This document shows, piece after piece, positions 36,395 through 45,283 of a stretch of DNA of 64,000 nt. Numbering within the stretch: position 1 is the first letter of the stretch; each line of letters opens with the position of its first letter. Made by a program: the position numbers and the translations under genes. The notes under the pieces are model-generated. The model was not told where the DNA came from, did not search any database, and was given only the letters and a program-made list of their open reading frames with translations. The DNA is from REEB52 sp964626905 (GTDB lineage: Bacteria > Chlamydiota > Chlamydiia > Chlamydiales > SM23-39): positions 1-64,000 of the forward strand of contig CAZVHA010000005.1 in NCBI GenBank assembly GCA_964626905.1, read 5' to 3'.

Positions 36395-39190
36395 ATGTTT
36401 AAAAAATGTGTCCTACTCATTCTTTTATTTTCCAAAATGAGTTTGCTCTATTCCTACACGGCGCAGTGGGTGGGAGGGAATGTTGTAGGGGCCACGCAGG
36501 ATTGGAATCAGGCAAACAACTGGACTCCGAGCACTGCTTTTCCAAATGCGCAAGACGATGTGGCAAATTTTACGACAACCTCCTCTTTCACTCCAGTCCA
36601 TCTGAACGACATAATTAGAGTGGGCCAAATTTTATTCAATACCGCCCAAAATTATACCGTTGACATTGGGGCTGCGGGGTCTCTCATTTTTACCACCTCC
36701 TCAGGAAGTGCAGTTCTGAGTGGTGCGGGAAGCGGCGCCTATGACATTTCAGCGAATATCACCTTGAGCAGCGATTTGAGTATTACTCAATCTTCAACGG
36801 GGAATCTGACCCTTTCTGGAACGATTACTGGAACTCACAATATCTCAAAATCGGGATCGACCACTGTGATTCTCTCAGGAGCAAATTCCTCCTATTCAGG
36901 CGTCACCTCCATTAACGCAGGAGTATTGCAAATTTCACAAAACAACGGCTTAGGTGTAACAAGTAACATTTCAATTGGAACTGGGACGCTGCAATTCGAC
37001 ACTTCTGGAGGGGGGATTTCAGTCACCCAAACCATCTCCTTAACTGGGAGTGCTATCGTCAATGTAACCTCAACTGCAAACAATGGGTCTTTGACAGGTG
37101 TCGTCAGCGGAAGCGGTTCATTCACTAAAGGAAACTCAGGCACATTGATTCTCACGGGGACAAATACATACACAGGAGGGACCGTGATCAGCGCTGGAAC
37201 TCTCAGGGTTTCAAATGATGTAAATTTGGGCAACACTGCAAGTACGCTAACCATCGGAAATGCCACCCTATTCACGACGACGGGAATCACCTCCGCTCGT
37301 TCTGGTTCCTTTTCAAGCACCGCGACAATCGATAACAATGCCCAAACAAACACTCTCTCCGGCAATTTTTCGGGAGCAGGTTCACTCACTGTTACGGGCG
37401 GAGGCACCCTCAATTTAACGGGGACCAATAGTTACACTGGCCCCATAACAATCGCTGCAGCCACCACTTTGACTGGGACAACGAGCAGCTTGCAAGGCAA
37501 TATCGGCAACAGCGGCACCCTCACTTTTAACCAGAGTTCCAATGGAACTTACGGGGGAGTCCTTTCGGGAGCAGGTGCACTTAATAAAAACGGAACCGGA
37601 ATCATAACTTTTACTGGGGCGAGCACGTTCAGCGGCGCCACTGCGATCAACGCGGGGACCCTTGTCGTCAATGGATCTTTATCCGGTTCCGCCGTCACTG
37701 TGGGAGGTTCTGGCACTTTGAGCGGTTCTGGCACCGTCGGGGCTACGACAAGTTCGGGAATCATTGATCCTGGTCAGGGGGACACCACAGGCCATTTAAC
37801 TGTGAGTGGCGCACTTACTTTAAATGCGGGTGCGCGGGTCAATATCACCATTGCCCCCACTTCAAGTGATCGAATCATCGCGACTGGCGCGGCCTCTTTG
37901 ACAGGTTCTTTGCAAGTCACACCGGCTCCTGGATTTTACGGCTTTTCAAGAGATTATGTGATCCTCACCTCAAGCGCCCGAAGTGGGACATTTTCTCCCG
38001 TGACGACAAGCAATCCCAACTTTATCCTCACGGTGACAAACACTGCGACTAGTGTTTTGCTCAATGTTCTAATCGGTCGCCCTTTTTCAGCCTTTCCATT
38101 TTCGAATGAAAACACAGCTGCCGTGGGCAACAACATCGATGATCTCTACGCCGCCGGTCAGCTCTCTCCCGATCTGACCAACGTGCTCAATGCATTGATC
38201 GGTCAAAGCAACAGTGTGGTCAACAACGCGCTCGATCAGATGCATCCGGCACTTTACAGCGCATTTACCGAAATGCAATCGGAAGTGACTGGGCAGCTTG
38301 TTTCGCTCTTTCACCGCCTCCCCTATCTCCCCTGCGCGTGCAATAACCCAAATCGGCTCTGGGCCGAGGGGTTTGGGAACACCCTCACTGTGAAAAATCA
38401 TGGAATTGAGCTCGGATTTCAGGGCAATTCGGGGGGGATCGCCTTTGGCTATGACGGGCAAGTGTTGGAAAACCTGGTCCTCGGGATTGGGGGCGCCTGG
38501 AGCAATAACCACCTCACTTGGCAAAGAAAGCGCGGCCATGGCGACATGAACGGCCTTTACGGAAGCCTCTATTTCGACTCACAGATAGACAGTTTTTATC
38601 TGGGCGGCACCTGCCTTATGGGGCTCGATTTTTACGACACCGTTCGCCATATCCACTTTGTCGGGACAGACCGCAAAGCCAAGGCCCATTACAACGCATT
38701 CGATCTTGTGGCCCAAATTGCAACCGCTTATCTCTTCGGCTCACCGCAAGGCTTTTTCTACCCCTATGCAAACATCGATTATCTCTATCTGAATACCCAT
38801 AAATTCAAAGAAACGGGGGCAGAGGGGCTCAATCTCACCGTCTCGAACCATACCGACGGGACCTTGAGGACGGAAATGGGGCTAGCCCTGCAGGTCCAAG
38901 ACACCAATATGGCCGAAACAGCCTGTATTTCCCCTCTCATTTCGATTGGCTGGGTCAACCTATCTCCTATTCAACGGCACAAATTAAAGGCCACATTTTC
39001 TGGAGAGACGATCCCCTTCAAGGTACGCGGTTGGGATGAGACGTGGAACCTCATGAACCTCAACTTTGCCCTCACCTTCTCCTACCGCTGTTTTAGCGCC
39101 CTTCTCGACTACAATGTCGAGTTCTCTCCAGACAAAAAGACGCTCCTTTTCAACCAGCACGGAAACTTACGCTTCGATTGGAAGTGGTAA
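36395..39190 (+). CDS. Autotransporter (type Va) with PATR-repeat passenger
   Basis: 931 residues. Signal peptide about 1-20; a first module with QWVGGNVVGATQDWNQANNW; then many autotransporter-associated beta-strand repeats such as LILTGTNTYTGGTVISAGTL and LNLTGTNSYTGPITIAAATT, forming a beta-helix passenger to about 560. After an alpha-helical linker (about 580-640) comes LPCACNNPNRLWAEGFG and a C-terminal 12-strand barrel of about 270 residues ending FDWKW. The passenger is displayed on the surface through the barrel. It lacks the GGAI/FxxN motifs typical of chlamydial Pmp proteins, so it is a different class. AAGGGA lies seven bases before the ATG. Confidence 0.9.
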   Translation: MFKKCVLLILLFSKMSLLYSYTAQWVGGNVVGATQDWNQANNWTPSTAFPNAQDDVANFTTTSSFTPVHLNDIIRVGQILFNTAQNYTVDIGAAGSLIFTTSSGSAVLSGAGSGAYDISANITLSSDLSITQSSTGNLTLSGTITGTHNISKSGSTTVILSGANSSYSGVTSINAGVLQISQNNGLGVTSNISIGTGTLQFDTSGGGISVTQTISLTGSAIVNVTSTANNGSLTGVVSGSGSFTKGNSGTLILTGTNTYTGGTVISAGTLRVSNDVNLGNTASTLTIGNATLFTTTGITSARSGSFSSTATIDNNAQTNTLSGNFSGAGSLTVTGGGTLNLTGTNSYTGPITIAAATTLTGTTSSLQGNIGNSGTLTFNQSSNGTYGGVLSGAGALNKNGTGIITFTGASTFSGATAINAGTLVVNGSLSGSAVTVGGSGTLSGSGTVGATTSSGIIDPGQGDTTGHLTVSGALTLNAGARVNITIAPTSSDRIIATGAASLTGSLQVTPAPGFYGFSRDYVILTSSARSGTFSPVTTSNPNFILTVTNTATSVLLNVLIGRPFSAFPFSNENTAAVGNNIDDLYAAGQLSPDLTNVLNALIGQSNSVVNNALDQMHPALYSAFTEMQSEVTGQLVSLFHRLPYLPCACNNPNRLWAEGFGNTLTVKNHGIELGFQGNSGGIAFGYDGQVLENLVLGIGGAWSNNHLTWQRKRGHGDMNGLYGSLYFDSQIDSFYLGGTCLMGLDFYDTVRHIHFVGTDRKAKAHYNAFDLVAQIATAYLFGSPQGFFYPYANIDYLYLNTHKFKETGAEGLNLTVSNHTDGTLRTEMGLALQVQDTNMAETACISPLISIGWVNLSPIQRHKLKATFSGETIPFKVRGWDETWNLMNLNFALTFSYRCFSALLDYNVEFSPDKKTLLFNQHGNLRFDWKW

Positions 39191-39229
39191 AAAAATATAT
39201 AAGGATAAGAAATATTTGAATGACTCTGC

Positions 39230-39258
39230 AAAAAATCGCCCCTGAAGGTTGGGCGATT
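39230..39258 (-). terminator. Rho-independent terminator after euo
   Basis: On the minus strand AATCGCCC - 9-base loop - GGGCGATT is followed by a run of T (39230-39235). It lies 17 bases past the euo stop. Confidence 0.75.
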
Positions 39259-39275
39259 AAAGAAAATCTTGCATT

Positions 39276-39713
39276 TTAGCCGACTTTTGGTCTTTTGTTT
39301 AGGTAATTTTCTTGATAATTTTTAATATCATCTGTGTGAATGACCCAAGCTGCCCCTTTGCGAAGCGCTTTCATCAAGCCAACGCGAGTTGCATAATAGA
39401 TCTTTTGCGCAGGGACGCCCAAAAGCTTTGCCACTTGGTTAACAGAATGATATCCTTTTCGATTATCAAATAAAAGTTCGCCATCAAACATAGACTTTGT
39501 TCGAGAATACTTGTTGCTTCTGTACTCTTCTAAATCGTCTAAATGAATGGTCCAACGAGTCGAATCTTTCGTCGCTTTCAGCTTTTTTTGCTTAATTGCA
39601 ACATATATCGCCTGCCGAGTCACATTGTTAATTCGAGCTGCTTCTGTAATAGAAACGACTTTTACCGAATCTTGTTGCCCTTGGCCTTGGCTCCACGTTG
39701 TATCTGAGTTCAT
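39276..39713 (-). CDS. euo: Euo, early developmental transcription repressor
   Basis: 145 residues from the ATG at 39713, which has the strong GGAGGAAGG just upstream; a longer frame to 39764 exists. Two winged-helix-like modules: SITEAARINNVTRQAIYVAI with KQKKLKATKD (about 21-50), and YHSVNQVAKLLGVPAQKIYY (about 77-96), each followed by W-I-H and a D-D/Y segment. The pattern matches chlamydial Euo, which represses late genes early in the cycle. Chlamydia Euo is about 183 residues; this one ends soon after the second module, lacking the C-terminal tail. It lies between the autotransporter and tsp, near gltX, as in Chlamydia. Monocistronic with its own terminator. Confidence 0.9.
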   Translation of the reverse strand: MNSDTTWSQGQGQQDSVKVVSITEAARINNVTRQAIYVAIKQKKLKATKDSTRWTIHLDDLEEYRSNKYSRTKSMFDGELLFDNRKGYHSVNQVAKLLGVPAQKIYYATRVGLMKALRKGAAWVIHTDDIKNYQENYLNKRPKVG

Positions 39714-40006
39714 GGTTCCTTCCTCCAAAAAATGGTTCTTCCTTAAAAGTTTTTTCGCTCCCACTCAAAAAATCTCTTCCCGAGAGGCGAGCCCTATTTT
39801 CTTATTTTATTTAAATTTCGCTCTTTAAGTAACGATTATTTCATAATAACTACTATAAAGCAACCTTTTTTATACTCACCACAAATAATTTCGGGATTTA
39901 AAATGAAATCTTGATAACAATTCGTTTTTTAAAATTTTTAGTTAGCGGCAAAGTGGCTATTTTCGGTATATTCGGGTACTTATAGTAAGGCGATTTTGGA
40001 GACTCT
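39714..40006. other. Intergenic region between divergent euo and tsp
   Basis: 293 bases, A+T-rich, no coding frame supported. It must hold both promoters. An imperfect inverted repeat around agtaacgattatt / aataactact (about 39828-39854) could be an operator for Euo or another regulator, but the match is weak. GGAG lies just before the tsp GTG start. Confidence 0.4.
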
Positions 40007-41944
40007 GTGATAAGGAACGGCTGTTTATTTCTAATTCTTTTTTGGATAATTGCGCTTGGAGCGAAGCCGCCGAGTCTCACTCCGCGGGATGTAAAGGTAA
40101 AAATTGAGGAGATTTTGAAGGCACACGTCTCGTATAAAGCGTTGAGTGGGGAGTTGGTGGGGAGGGCCTTCAACAATTTTCTAGAGGAGCTAGATCCGAC
40201 GAAAACCTACTTTATTGAGGGGGAGATTGCCGAGTGGCTGAATCCGAGCGAGTCGCTGTTACAGAAGGCTTTAACGGGATTTAAGAGTGGGGATTTTTCC
40301 TGTTTTTACGAGATCCACGCGCGCTATATTCAGGCAGTGGAGAGGAGAAATGGGATAGAGGAGGAGATTGCGACGTGGGAGCTTCCGAAGGGGGTCAAGA
40401 GCGAGGAGTTCAAGGATCTGAAGTGGGCTCTTTGTTATGAGGATCTCGTCAAGCGCAATATCCGGATAAAAGCGCTGCAATCGGAGGCGACCGAGAAACT
40501 GGGAGAAGAAAACCGGAGCAAATTTACACAGCGCCTGGTTAAGAGGCGTCTGAGCCGTGAGGCGGAGCTGACGGGAGCGGACGAAGAGGAGCGGCGCAAA
40601 ATCTGTTTGAGCGTGGTTTTAAAGGCTACGACTTCGGCGATGGATTCACACACGAACTATTTTACGCCGAAAGAGGCGAATCAATTCATGATTCAGGTGC
40701 AGCAACGGCTTTTCGGGATTGGGGCGCAGCTGAGGGATGATCTCGATGGGCTCACAGTCACCCGGATTATTGAAAACAGCCCTGCGAGTCAAAACAACAA
40801 GCTCAAGATCAACGATAAAATCATTGCGGTTGATGATGAGGCGGTTGTCGGGATGGAGATTACAGAGGCGGTGGAATTGATTCGGGGGGAAAGGGGAACT
40901 CCGGTCGTCTTGACTCTTTTGAGAGAAACGGAAGAGGGGGGTGAGCGGGTGAGTGAAAAACTCGAAGTCGAATTAATTCGGAACGAGATTGTCCTAGAAG
41001 AGACGCGGCTCGAGACACAAGTTGAACCGTATGGGGATGGTGTTGTTGCTATATTGAAGCTCTTTTCCTTTTATCAAGACCCGAAAAACTCTTCTGCCAT
41101 TGACATGCGCAGGGCATTAGAACAGATCAAGAAGGAGCATGCGCTCAAGGGAGTTGTTTTGGATTTGAGGGGCAATGCGGGGGGGCTTCTCGCTCAGGCG
41201 GTGAGTGTGACGGGGCTCTTCATCAATAAAGGCATTGTCGTTTCGATTAAGGACAACACGGGCAAATTGCAACACCTGCGTGAGGTGGATGGAAAACCGG
41301 TTTGGGAAGGGCCTCTATTTGTCCTTGTCAACAGGGCTTCTGCATCTGCTGCAGAGATTGTGGCGCAAACGCTGCAGGATTATGGGAGGGCGATTGTCCT
41401 TGGAGATGATCACACTTTTGGCAAAGGTTCTTTTCAGACCTTTACACTCGATCCGATCCACAATCCGAAGGTGAATCCGCAAGGCGAATATAAGGTGAGT
41501 CGAGGGCTCTATTACACGGTCTCTGGAAAAAGTCCTCAGCTCACCGGAGTGATGTCGGACATTTTAATTCCGGGGATTCTCTCTCAGCTAGATATTGGGG
41601 AGCAGTATGCGAAATTCCCATTGGAAAACGATCAAATCGAGCCCCATTTTGAAGATGATCTATCGGATATTTCCCCTTTTCAAAGGATCCAATTGGGGAC
41701 GACCTACCGCTACAATTTGCAAACTCCATTGACGACCTACGTCCCCTATTTAGATGTTTTAAAGAAGAACTCCAAGGTGCGGATCGGCTCGAATAAAAAC
41801 TATCAAAATTTTTTGAACGAGATCCAGAAGAAGAATTTTGACACTGAATCGGTCGATCTCTTTGGCCAGGCAGATTTGCAGCTGGCAGAGTCGATCAGCG
41901 TGATGAAGGATCTGATCTTCTTGATGAACATCCAACACCGATAG
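40007..41944 (+). CDS. tsp: Tail-specific protease, S41 family
   Basis: 645 residues from GTG at 40007 (GGAG eight bases upstream), with a signal peptide (CLFLILFWIIALGAKP). An N-terminal helical domain, a PDZ domain at about 235-320 (FGIGAQLRDDLDGLTVTRI), and the S41 protease core: VLDLRGNAGGLLAQAV, RASASAAEIVAQTL (Ser about 445) and TFGKGSFQTF (Lys about 473), the Ser-Lys dyad. Cleaves proteins from their C-termini in the periplasm; the Chlamydia homologue has also been reported to act on a host transcription factor subunit. Located beside euo and gltX as in Chlamydia. Confidence 0.93.
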   Translation: MIRNGCLFLILFWIIALGAKPPSLTPRDVKVKIEEILKAHVSYKALSGELVGRAFNNFLEELDPTKTYFIEGEIAEWLNPSESLLQKALTGFKSGDFSCFYEIHARYIQAVERRNGIEEEIATWELPKGVKSEEFKDLKWALCYEDLVKRNIRIKALQSEATEKLGEENRSKFTQRLVKRRLSREAELTGADEEERRKICLSVVLKATTSAMDSHTNYFTPKEANQFMIQVQQRLFGIGAQLRDDLDGLTVTRIIENSPASQNNKLKINDKIIAVDDEAVVGMEITEAVELIRGERGTPVVLTLLRETEEGGERVSEKLEVELIRNEIVLEETRLETQVEPYGDGVVAILKLFSFYQDPKNSSAIDMRRALEQIKKEHALKGVVLDLRGNAGGLLAQAVSVTGLFINKGIVVSIKDNTGKLQHLREVDGKPVWEGPLFVLVNRASASAAEIVAQTLQDYGRAIVLGDDHTFGKGSFQTFTLDPIHNPKVNPQGEYKVSRGLYYTVSGKSPQLTGVMSDILIPGILSQLDIGEQYAKFPLENDQIEPHFEDDLSDISPFQRIQLGTTYRYNLQTPLTTYVPYLDVLKKNSKVRIGSNKNYQNFLNEIQKKNFDTESVDLFGQADLQLAESISVMKDLIFLMNIQHR

Positions 41945-41996
41945 TGAAAAAAACTCGGCATAGTGTCAAAATGGGGGCATCTTTTGAAGGATTTTT

Positions 41997-43514
41997 ATGA
42001 CTGTACGCGTTCGCATTGCCCCCTCACCGACTGGCGATCCCCATGTGGGAACCGCCTATATTGCCCTTTTTAATCTCGTGTTTGCCCGCCATTTCAAGGG
42101 AAAGTTCATCTTGCGCATTGAAGACACAGACCAAAAGCGGAGCAGCCCTGAATATGAGAAAAGTATTTTTAGTGCCCTTCGCTGGTGCAACATCGAGTGG
42201 GATGAGGGCCCCGATATTGGGGGGCCATATAGCCCCTATCGCCAATCGGAGAGGACCGAAATCTATCGAAAACACGCCTATGAGTTGATTGAGCGGGGTC
42301 ACGCCTACAAGTGCTTTGCCACAGCAGAAGAGCTCGCCGAGATGCGCGAAGTTGCGGCCCGCCAGGGCAAGCGGGCGGGCTATGACCGGAGGTATCGGAA
42401 CCTTTCTCCAAGCGAAGTGAAGCAAAGGGAAGAGGCAGGACAACCGTTTGTGATCCGGCTCAAGATCCCCCTTTCGGGCGAATGTGTTTTTGAAGATCAG
42501 ATCAAAGGGCGCATCACGGCTCCATGGGCAGATATTGACGATCAGGTCCTATTAAAATCGGACGGGTATCCGACCTATCATTTGGCAAATGTGGTGGACG
42601 ATTATCTGATGAAGATCACCCACGTCATCCGCGGAGATGAGTGGATGAGCTCGACACCTAAACACATTTTCCTCTATGAAGCGTTTGGATGGAAAGCGCC
42701 TGTATTTATGCACATGCCGCTTCTTTTGGGCAAGGATGGGAAAAAGCTGTCCAAAAGGAAAAACCCAACTTCGATCTTTTATTTTCGCGATAGCGGCTAT
42801 CTCCCTGAGGCGCTCGTCAATTTTCTCACACTGATGGGCTATAGCATGCCAGGGGATAAGGAGATCTACTCATTGGATGAGATGATTGCCGAGTTTGATC
42901 CAAAGCGGATCGGGGTTTCGGGCGCCTTTTTCGACATCCAAAAGCTGAATTGGGTCAATCAGAAGCGGCTCATTGAGACCATTGCAGAAAAAGATCTTTG
43001 GACGAGGCTGCAAGATTGGCAGTTCAATGACCGGTTTATGAACCAGTTGATGCCGCTGATCCACACCCGAATTAAAACTTTTGGGGAGTTCATGCAGCTG
43101 TGCGACTTTTTCTTTATCAACGATCTCAAACTGACTCCAGAGATGCTGCTGCCGAAAGGATTTTCACCTGAGGGGATCGCGTTTTTATTACAGGCGATGA
43201 TTTGGAGCCTCGATGAGAGGGAGGACTGGAGCGGGGAGGGTCTTGAGGCGGGGTCTCGAGAAACTGCGGAAATATTTGGGGCTCACTATAAGAAGGTGGT
43301 GATCCCGGTCCTTTTTGCGGCGATCATGGGCAAACCGCAGGGCCCTCCCCTATTTGAGTCGGTGACGCTGCTTGGCAAAGACCGCACGCGGGTACGGATG
43401 ATGGCTGCGATAGAGCTTTTGGGGGGCATTTCAGGGAAGAAGATGGATCTTTTGAAAAAGGGATGGGGCAAAAAAGATTGCCGAGACCTCATCAATCAGC
43501 CGGCGGTTCAGTGA
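41997..43514 (+). CDS. gltX: Glutamyl-tRNA synthetase
   Basis: 505 residues, normal for bacterial GluRS. Class I signatures: APSPTGDPHVGTAY (HIGH-type, about 8-21), HVIRGDEWMSSTPKH and KKLSKRKNP (KMSKS-type, about 249-257), plus a C-terminal anticodon-binding domain. GAAGGA precedes the ATG. It may charge both Glu and Gln tRNAs if the organism uses the amidotransferase route. In E. coli HipA phosphorylates the KMSKS-loop Ser of this enzyme; an equivalent Ser is present here. Confidence 0.97.
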   Translation: MTVRVRIAPSPTGDPHVGTAYIALFNLVFARHFKGKFILRIEDTDQKRSSPEYEKSIFSALRWCNIEWDEGPDIGGPYSPYRQSERTEIYRKHAYELIERGHAYKCFATAEELAEMREVAARQGKRAGYDRRYRNLSPSEVKQREEAGQPFVIRLKIPLSGECVFEDQIKGRITAPWADIDDQVLLKSDGYPTYHLANVVDDYLMKITHVIRGDEWMSSTPKHIFLYEAFGWKAPVFMHMPLLLGKDGKKLSKRKNPTSIFYFRDSGYLPEALVNFLTLMGYSMPGDKEIYSLDEMIAEFDPKRIGVSGAFFDIQKLNWVNQKRLIETIAEKDLWTRLQDWQFNDRFMNQLMPLIHTRIKTFGEFMQLCDFFFINDLKLTPEMLLPKGFSPEGIAFLLQAMIWSLDEREDWSGEGLEAGSRETAEIFGAHYKKVVIPVLFAAIMGKPQGPPLFESVTLLGKDRTRVRMMAAIELLGGISGKKMDLLKKGWGKKDCRDLINQPAVQ

Positions 43515-43638
43515 CCGCTTCCGCATCAGCTGCTGCTTGGTGCGATTTTGAAATGACATAACTAGAACGATGGGACATCGAGTCGTCATTGCAAGAGGCA
43601 AAGGCGAAACATAAAAGGGTAAAAAGCAGAGTGCGCAT
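43492..43638 (-). CDS. Small lipoprotein, 48 residues, at the omcA position
   Basis: ATG at 43638, stop 43492-43494. Sequence: a leader MRTLLFTLLCFAFAS then Cys in a lipobox (FASC), followed by a short Ser/Asp/Ala-rich tail. GGAAGGA lies nine bases before the ATG. It overlaps the end of gltX by 23 bases on the opposite strand. In Chlamydia the small cysteine-rich lipoprotein OmcA lies beside gltX; this protein has the position and the lipobox but not the cysteine-rich body, so homology is unproven. Probably a membrane lipoprotein; function unknown. Confidence 0.65.
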   Translation of the reverse strand: MRTLLFTLLCFAFASCNDDSMSHRSSYVISKSHQAAADAEAVTEPPAD

Positions 43639-43680
43639 GCGGCGATTCCTTCCTTTACTGGTCAATGTAATTAATTTTGA

Positions 43681-44754
43681 ATGAGCTGTCTAGAAAAAAT
43701 GAATCCCTATTCGCGAACAGCACCCTTTCTCTCGAAGATCAAAGAGCGAACCCTTTTGACAGGACCTGGTTCGAGCAGAAGGACCTATCATATTGTTCTC
43801 GAAATCGAGGGGGCAAATTTCAACTTCAAAGTGGGTGATAGCGTTGGGGTTATTCCGAAAAATGATCTCAAAATGGTCGACCAGATTCTTCACCAACTAG
43901 GGGCGACAGGCCTTGAGGAGATCGAGGATGGGCGTAAGAGGGACAAAATCTCTTTTCGCGAATTTCTTCTTGAAAGGGCAAACCTGAGTAAAGTCTCATT
44001 TCATAAGCTATTCAACGTGGAAAAAGGGGCAACTCCCCTCATGGAACTTGTGGAGCGCCACAAACCGTGTCCCCATGAACTGTGTAAAATCCTCCTTCCG
44101 CTGATGCCGAGATTTTACTCGATCGCCTCTTCTTTGAAAATGTATCCTGATGAGATCCATCTGACGGTTGCATTTGTCAATTTTGAGGTGGGTGAGCGGC
44201 TTTATTCTGGGGTGGGGAGCCATTTTTTATGTGAACAGGCAATTTTAGAATCGACGCCGATTCCGATCTACCTGCAGCCATCGAATCATTTTACTTTGCC
44301 GGAAGATCCAAATGCACCGATCATTTTGATTGGGCCTGGAACGGGCATTGCCCCATTTCGGGCGTTTTTGCAAGAAAGACTTGCAAAAGGGGCTGAAGGG
44401 TTAAATTGGCTCTTTTTTGGCGAAAGAAATCGGAAAACCGATTTTTATTACGGCCCTTTTTGGGAAGAGTTAGAAAAAATGGGGAGAATCCGGCTCGACA
44501 CCGCTTTTTCGAGGGATCAAGAGAAAAAAATCTACGTCCAACACAAGATGCTCGAGCACAAAAAGAGTTTTTGGGAGTGGATCGAGAAGGGGGCATTTAT
44601 CTACGTTTGCGGCGATGCAGAAAAGATGGCAAAAGATGTCGATTTAGCTCTGCATCAAATTGTGAAAGAAGAGGGAAGGCGAAGCGATGAAGAGGCGCGC
44701 AAATTCCTTAAAACTTTGCGCCTAGAAAAACGGTATTTATTGGACGTTTATTGA
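43681..44754 (+). CDS. cysJ: CysJ-like sulfite reductase flavoprotein / ferredoxin reductase family
   Basis: 357 residues comprising only the FAD and NADPH domains; the N-terminal flavodoxin domain of true CysJ is missing, as in the chlamydial CysJ. FAD-binding RFYSIASS (about 143-150), GSHFLCEQ for the diphosphate, NADP-binding GPGTGIAPFRAFLQER (about 219-234), FGERNRKTDFYY, VCGDAEKMAKDV and the C-terminal aromatic DVY. Electron acceptor unknown. Start at 43681 or the ATG at 43699; neither has a good ribosome site. It converges on ispF, overlapping by 18 bases, the same pairing as in Chlamydia. Confidence 0.85.
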   Translation: MSCLEKMNPYSRTAPFLSKIKERTLLTGPGSSRRTYHIVLEIEGANFNFKVGDSVGVIPKNDLKMVDQILHQLGATGLEEIEDGRKRDKISFREFLLERANLSKVSFHKLFNVEKGATPLMELVERHKPCPHELCKILLPLMPRFYSIASSLKMYPDEIHLTVAFVNFEVGERLYSGVGSHFLCEQAILESTPIPIYLQPSNHFTLPEDPNAPIILIGPGTGIAPFRAFLQERLAKGAEGLNWLFFGERNRKTDFYYGPFWEELEKMGRIRLDTAFSRDQEKKIYVQHKMLEHKKSFWEWIEKGAFIYVCGDAEKMAKDVDLALHQIVKEEGRRSDEEARKFLKTLRLEKRYLLDVY

Positions 44755-45252
44755 ACGCTCTTCCAGCGTTGTCAAAATACAAAAACATTGCACTCCATCG
44801 CCGCAGCCAAAATCGGTGAGACCATCGCCCGTTGTTGCGGTAATGCCAATAGAGGAGGTGGGCAATTTCAAAACGGAGGCAATTTTCTTTTTCATCACCT
44901 CGATTTTCTCTTCGAAGTGGGGCCTTTTTCCTTCGATGCTCAAGGCGATGTGGACAATTTTTTGAGTTCCGAGGGTGGCGAATGCTTTTTCCAAATAGAC
45001 TTGAGAATCGGTAATTCCATCTTTTCGGCAAAGATCGCGGGCAACGCCTCCTAAAATGGGGACGCCAGAAAGAGAGGTAATGGCATTGCAAATGGCATGG
45101 TAAACAATATCGCCATCGGAGTTGGCATCAAGGCCTGGAATGCCCTCAAAGATCACGCCGCCGATGACGCAGGGTTTGGAGGAGTCGGCAGACAAAAAGC
45201 GGTGGCTATCTTGACCAAGCCCTGTGCGAAAAATGGGAAATTGTGATTTCAT
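44737..45252 (-). CDS. ispF: 2-C-methyl-D-erythritol 2,4-cyclodiphosphate synthase
   Basis: 171 residues from the ATG at 45252. The metal site DSH (Asp 15, His 17) and His 52 (VYHAICNA) are present, as are the GITATTGDGLTDFG and GDGVQC segments. The usual AHSDGD reads ANSDGD here (Asn 44 instead of His). It forms MEcPP in the MEP isoprenoid pathway, supplying UppS. A longer upstream frame exists but reads into the divergent gene. Divergent by 31 bases from the ATP-grasp gene. Confidence 0.92.
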   Translation of the reverse strand: MKSQFPIFRTGLGQDSHRFLSADSSKPCVIGGVIFEGIPGLDANSDGDIVYHAICNAITSLSGVPILGGVARDLCRKDGITDSQVYLEKAFATLGTQKIVHIALSIEGKRPHFEEKIEVMKKKIASVLKLPTSSIGITATTGDGLTDFGCGDGVQCFCILTTLEERSINVQ

Positions 45253-45283
45253 AATGGGGCTATTATGCCAAATTGAGCGATAA

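Noticed and set aside
36350..36395. Promoter TTGACG ... TATGTC before the autotransporter
   Set aside because: The -10 box matches at only about three positions and the -35 overlaps the recJ stop; readthrough from recJ is as likely.
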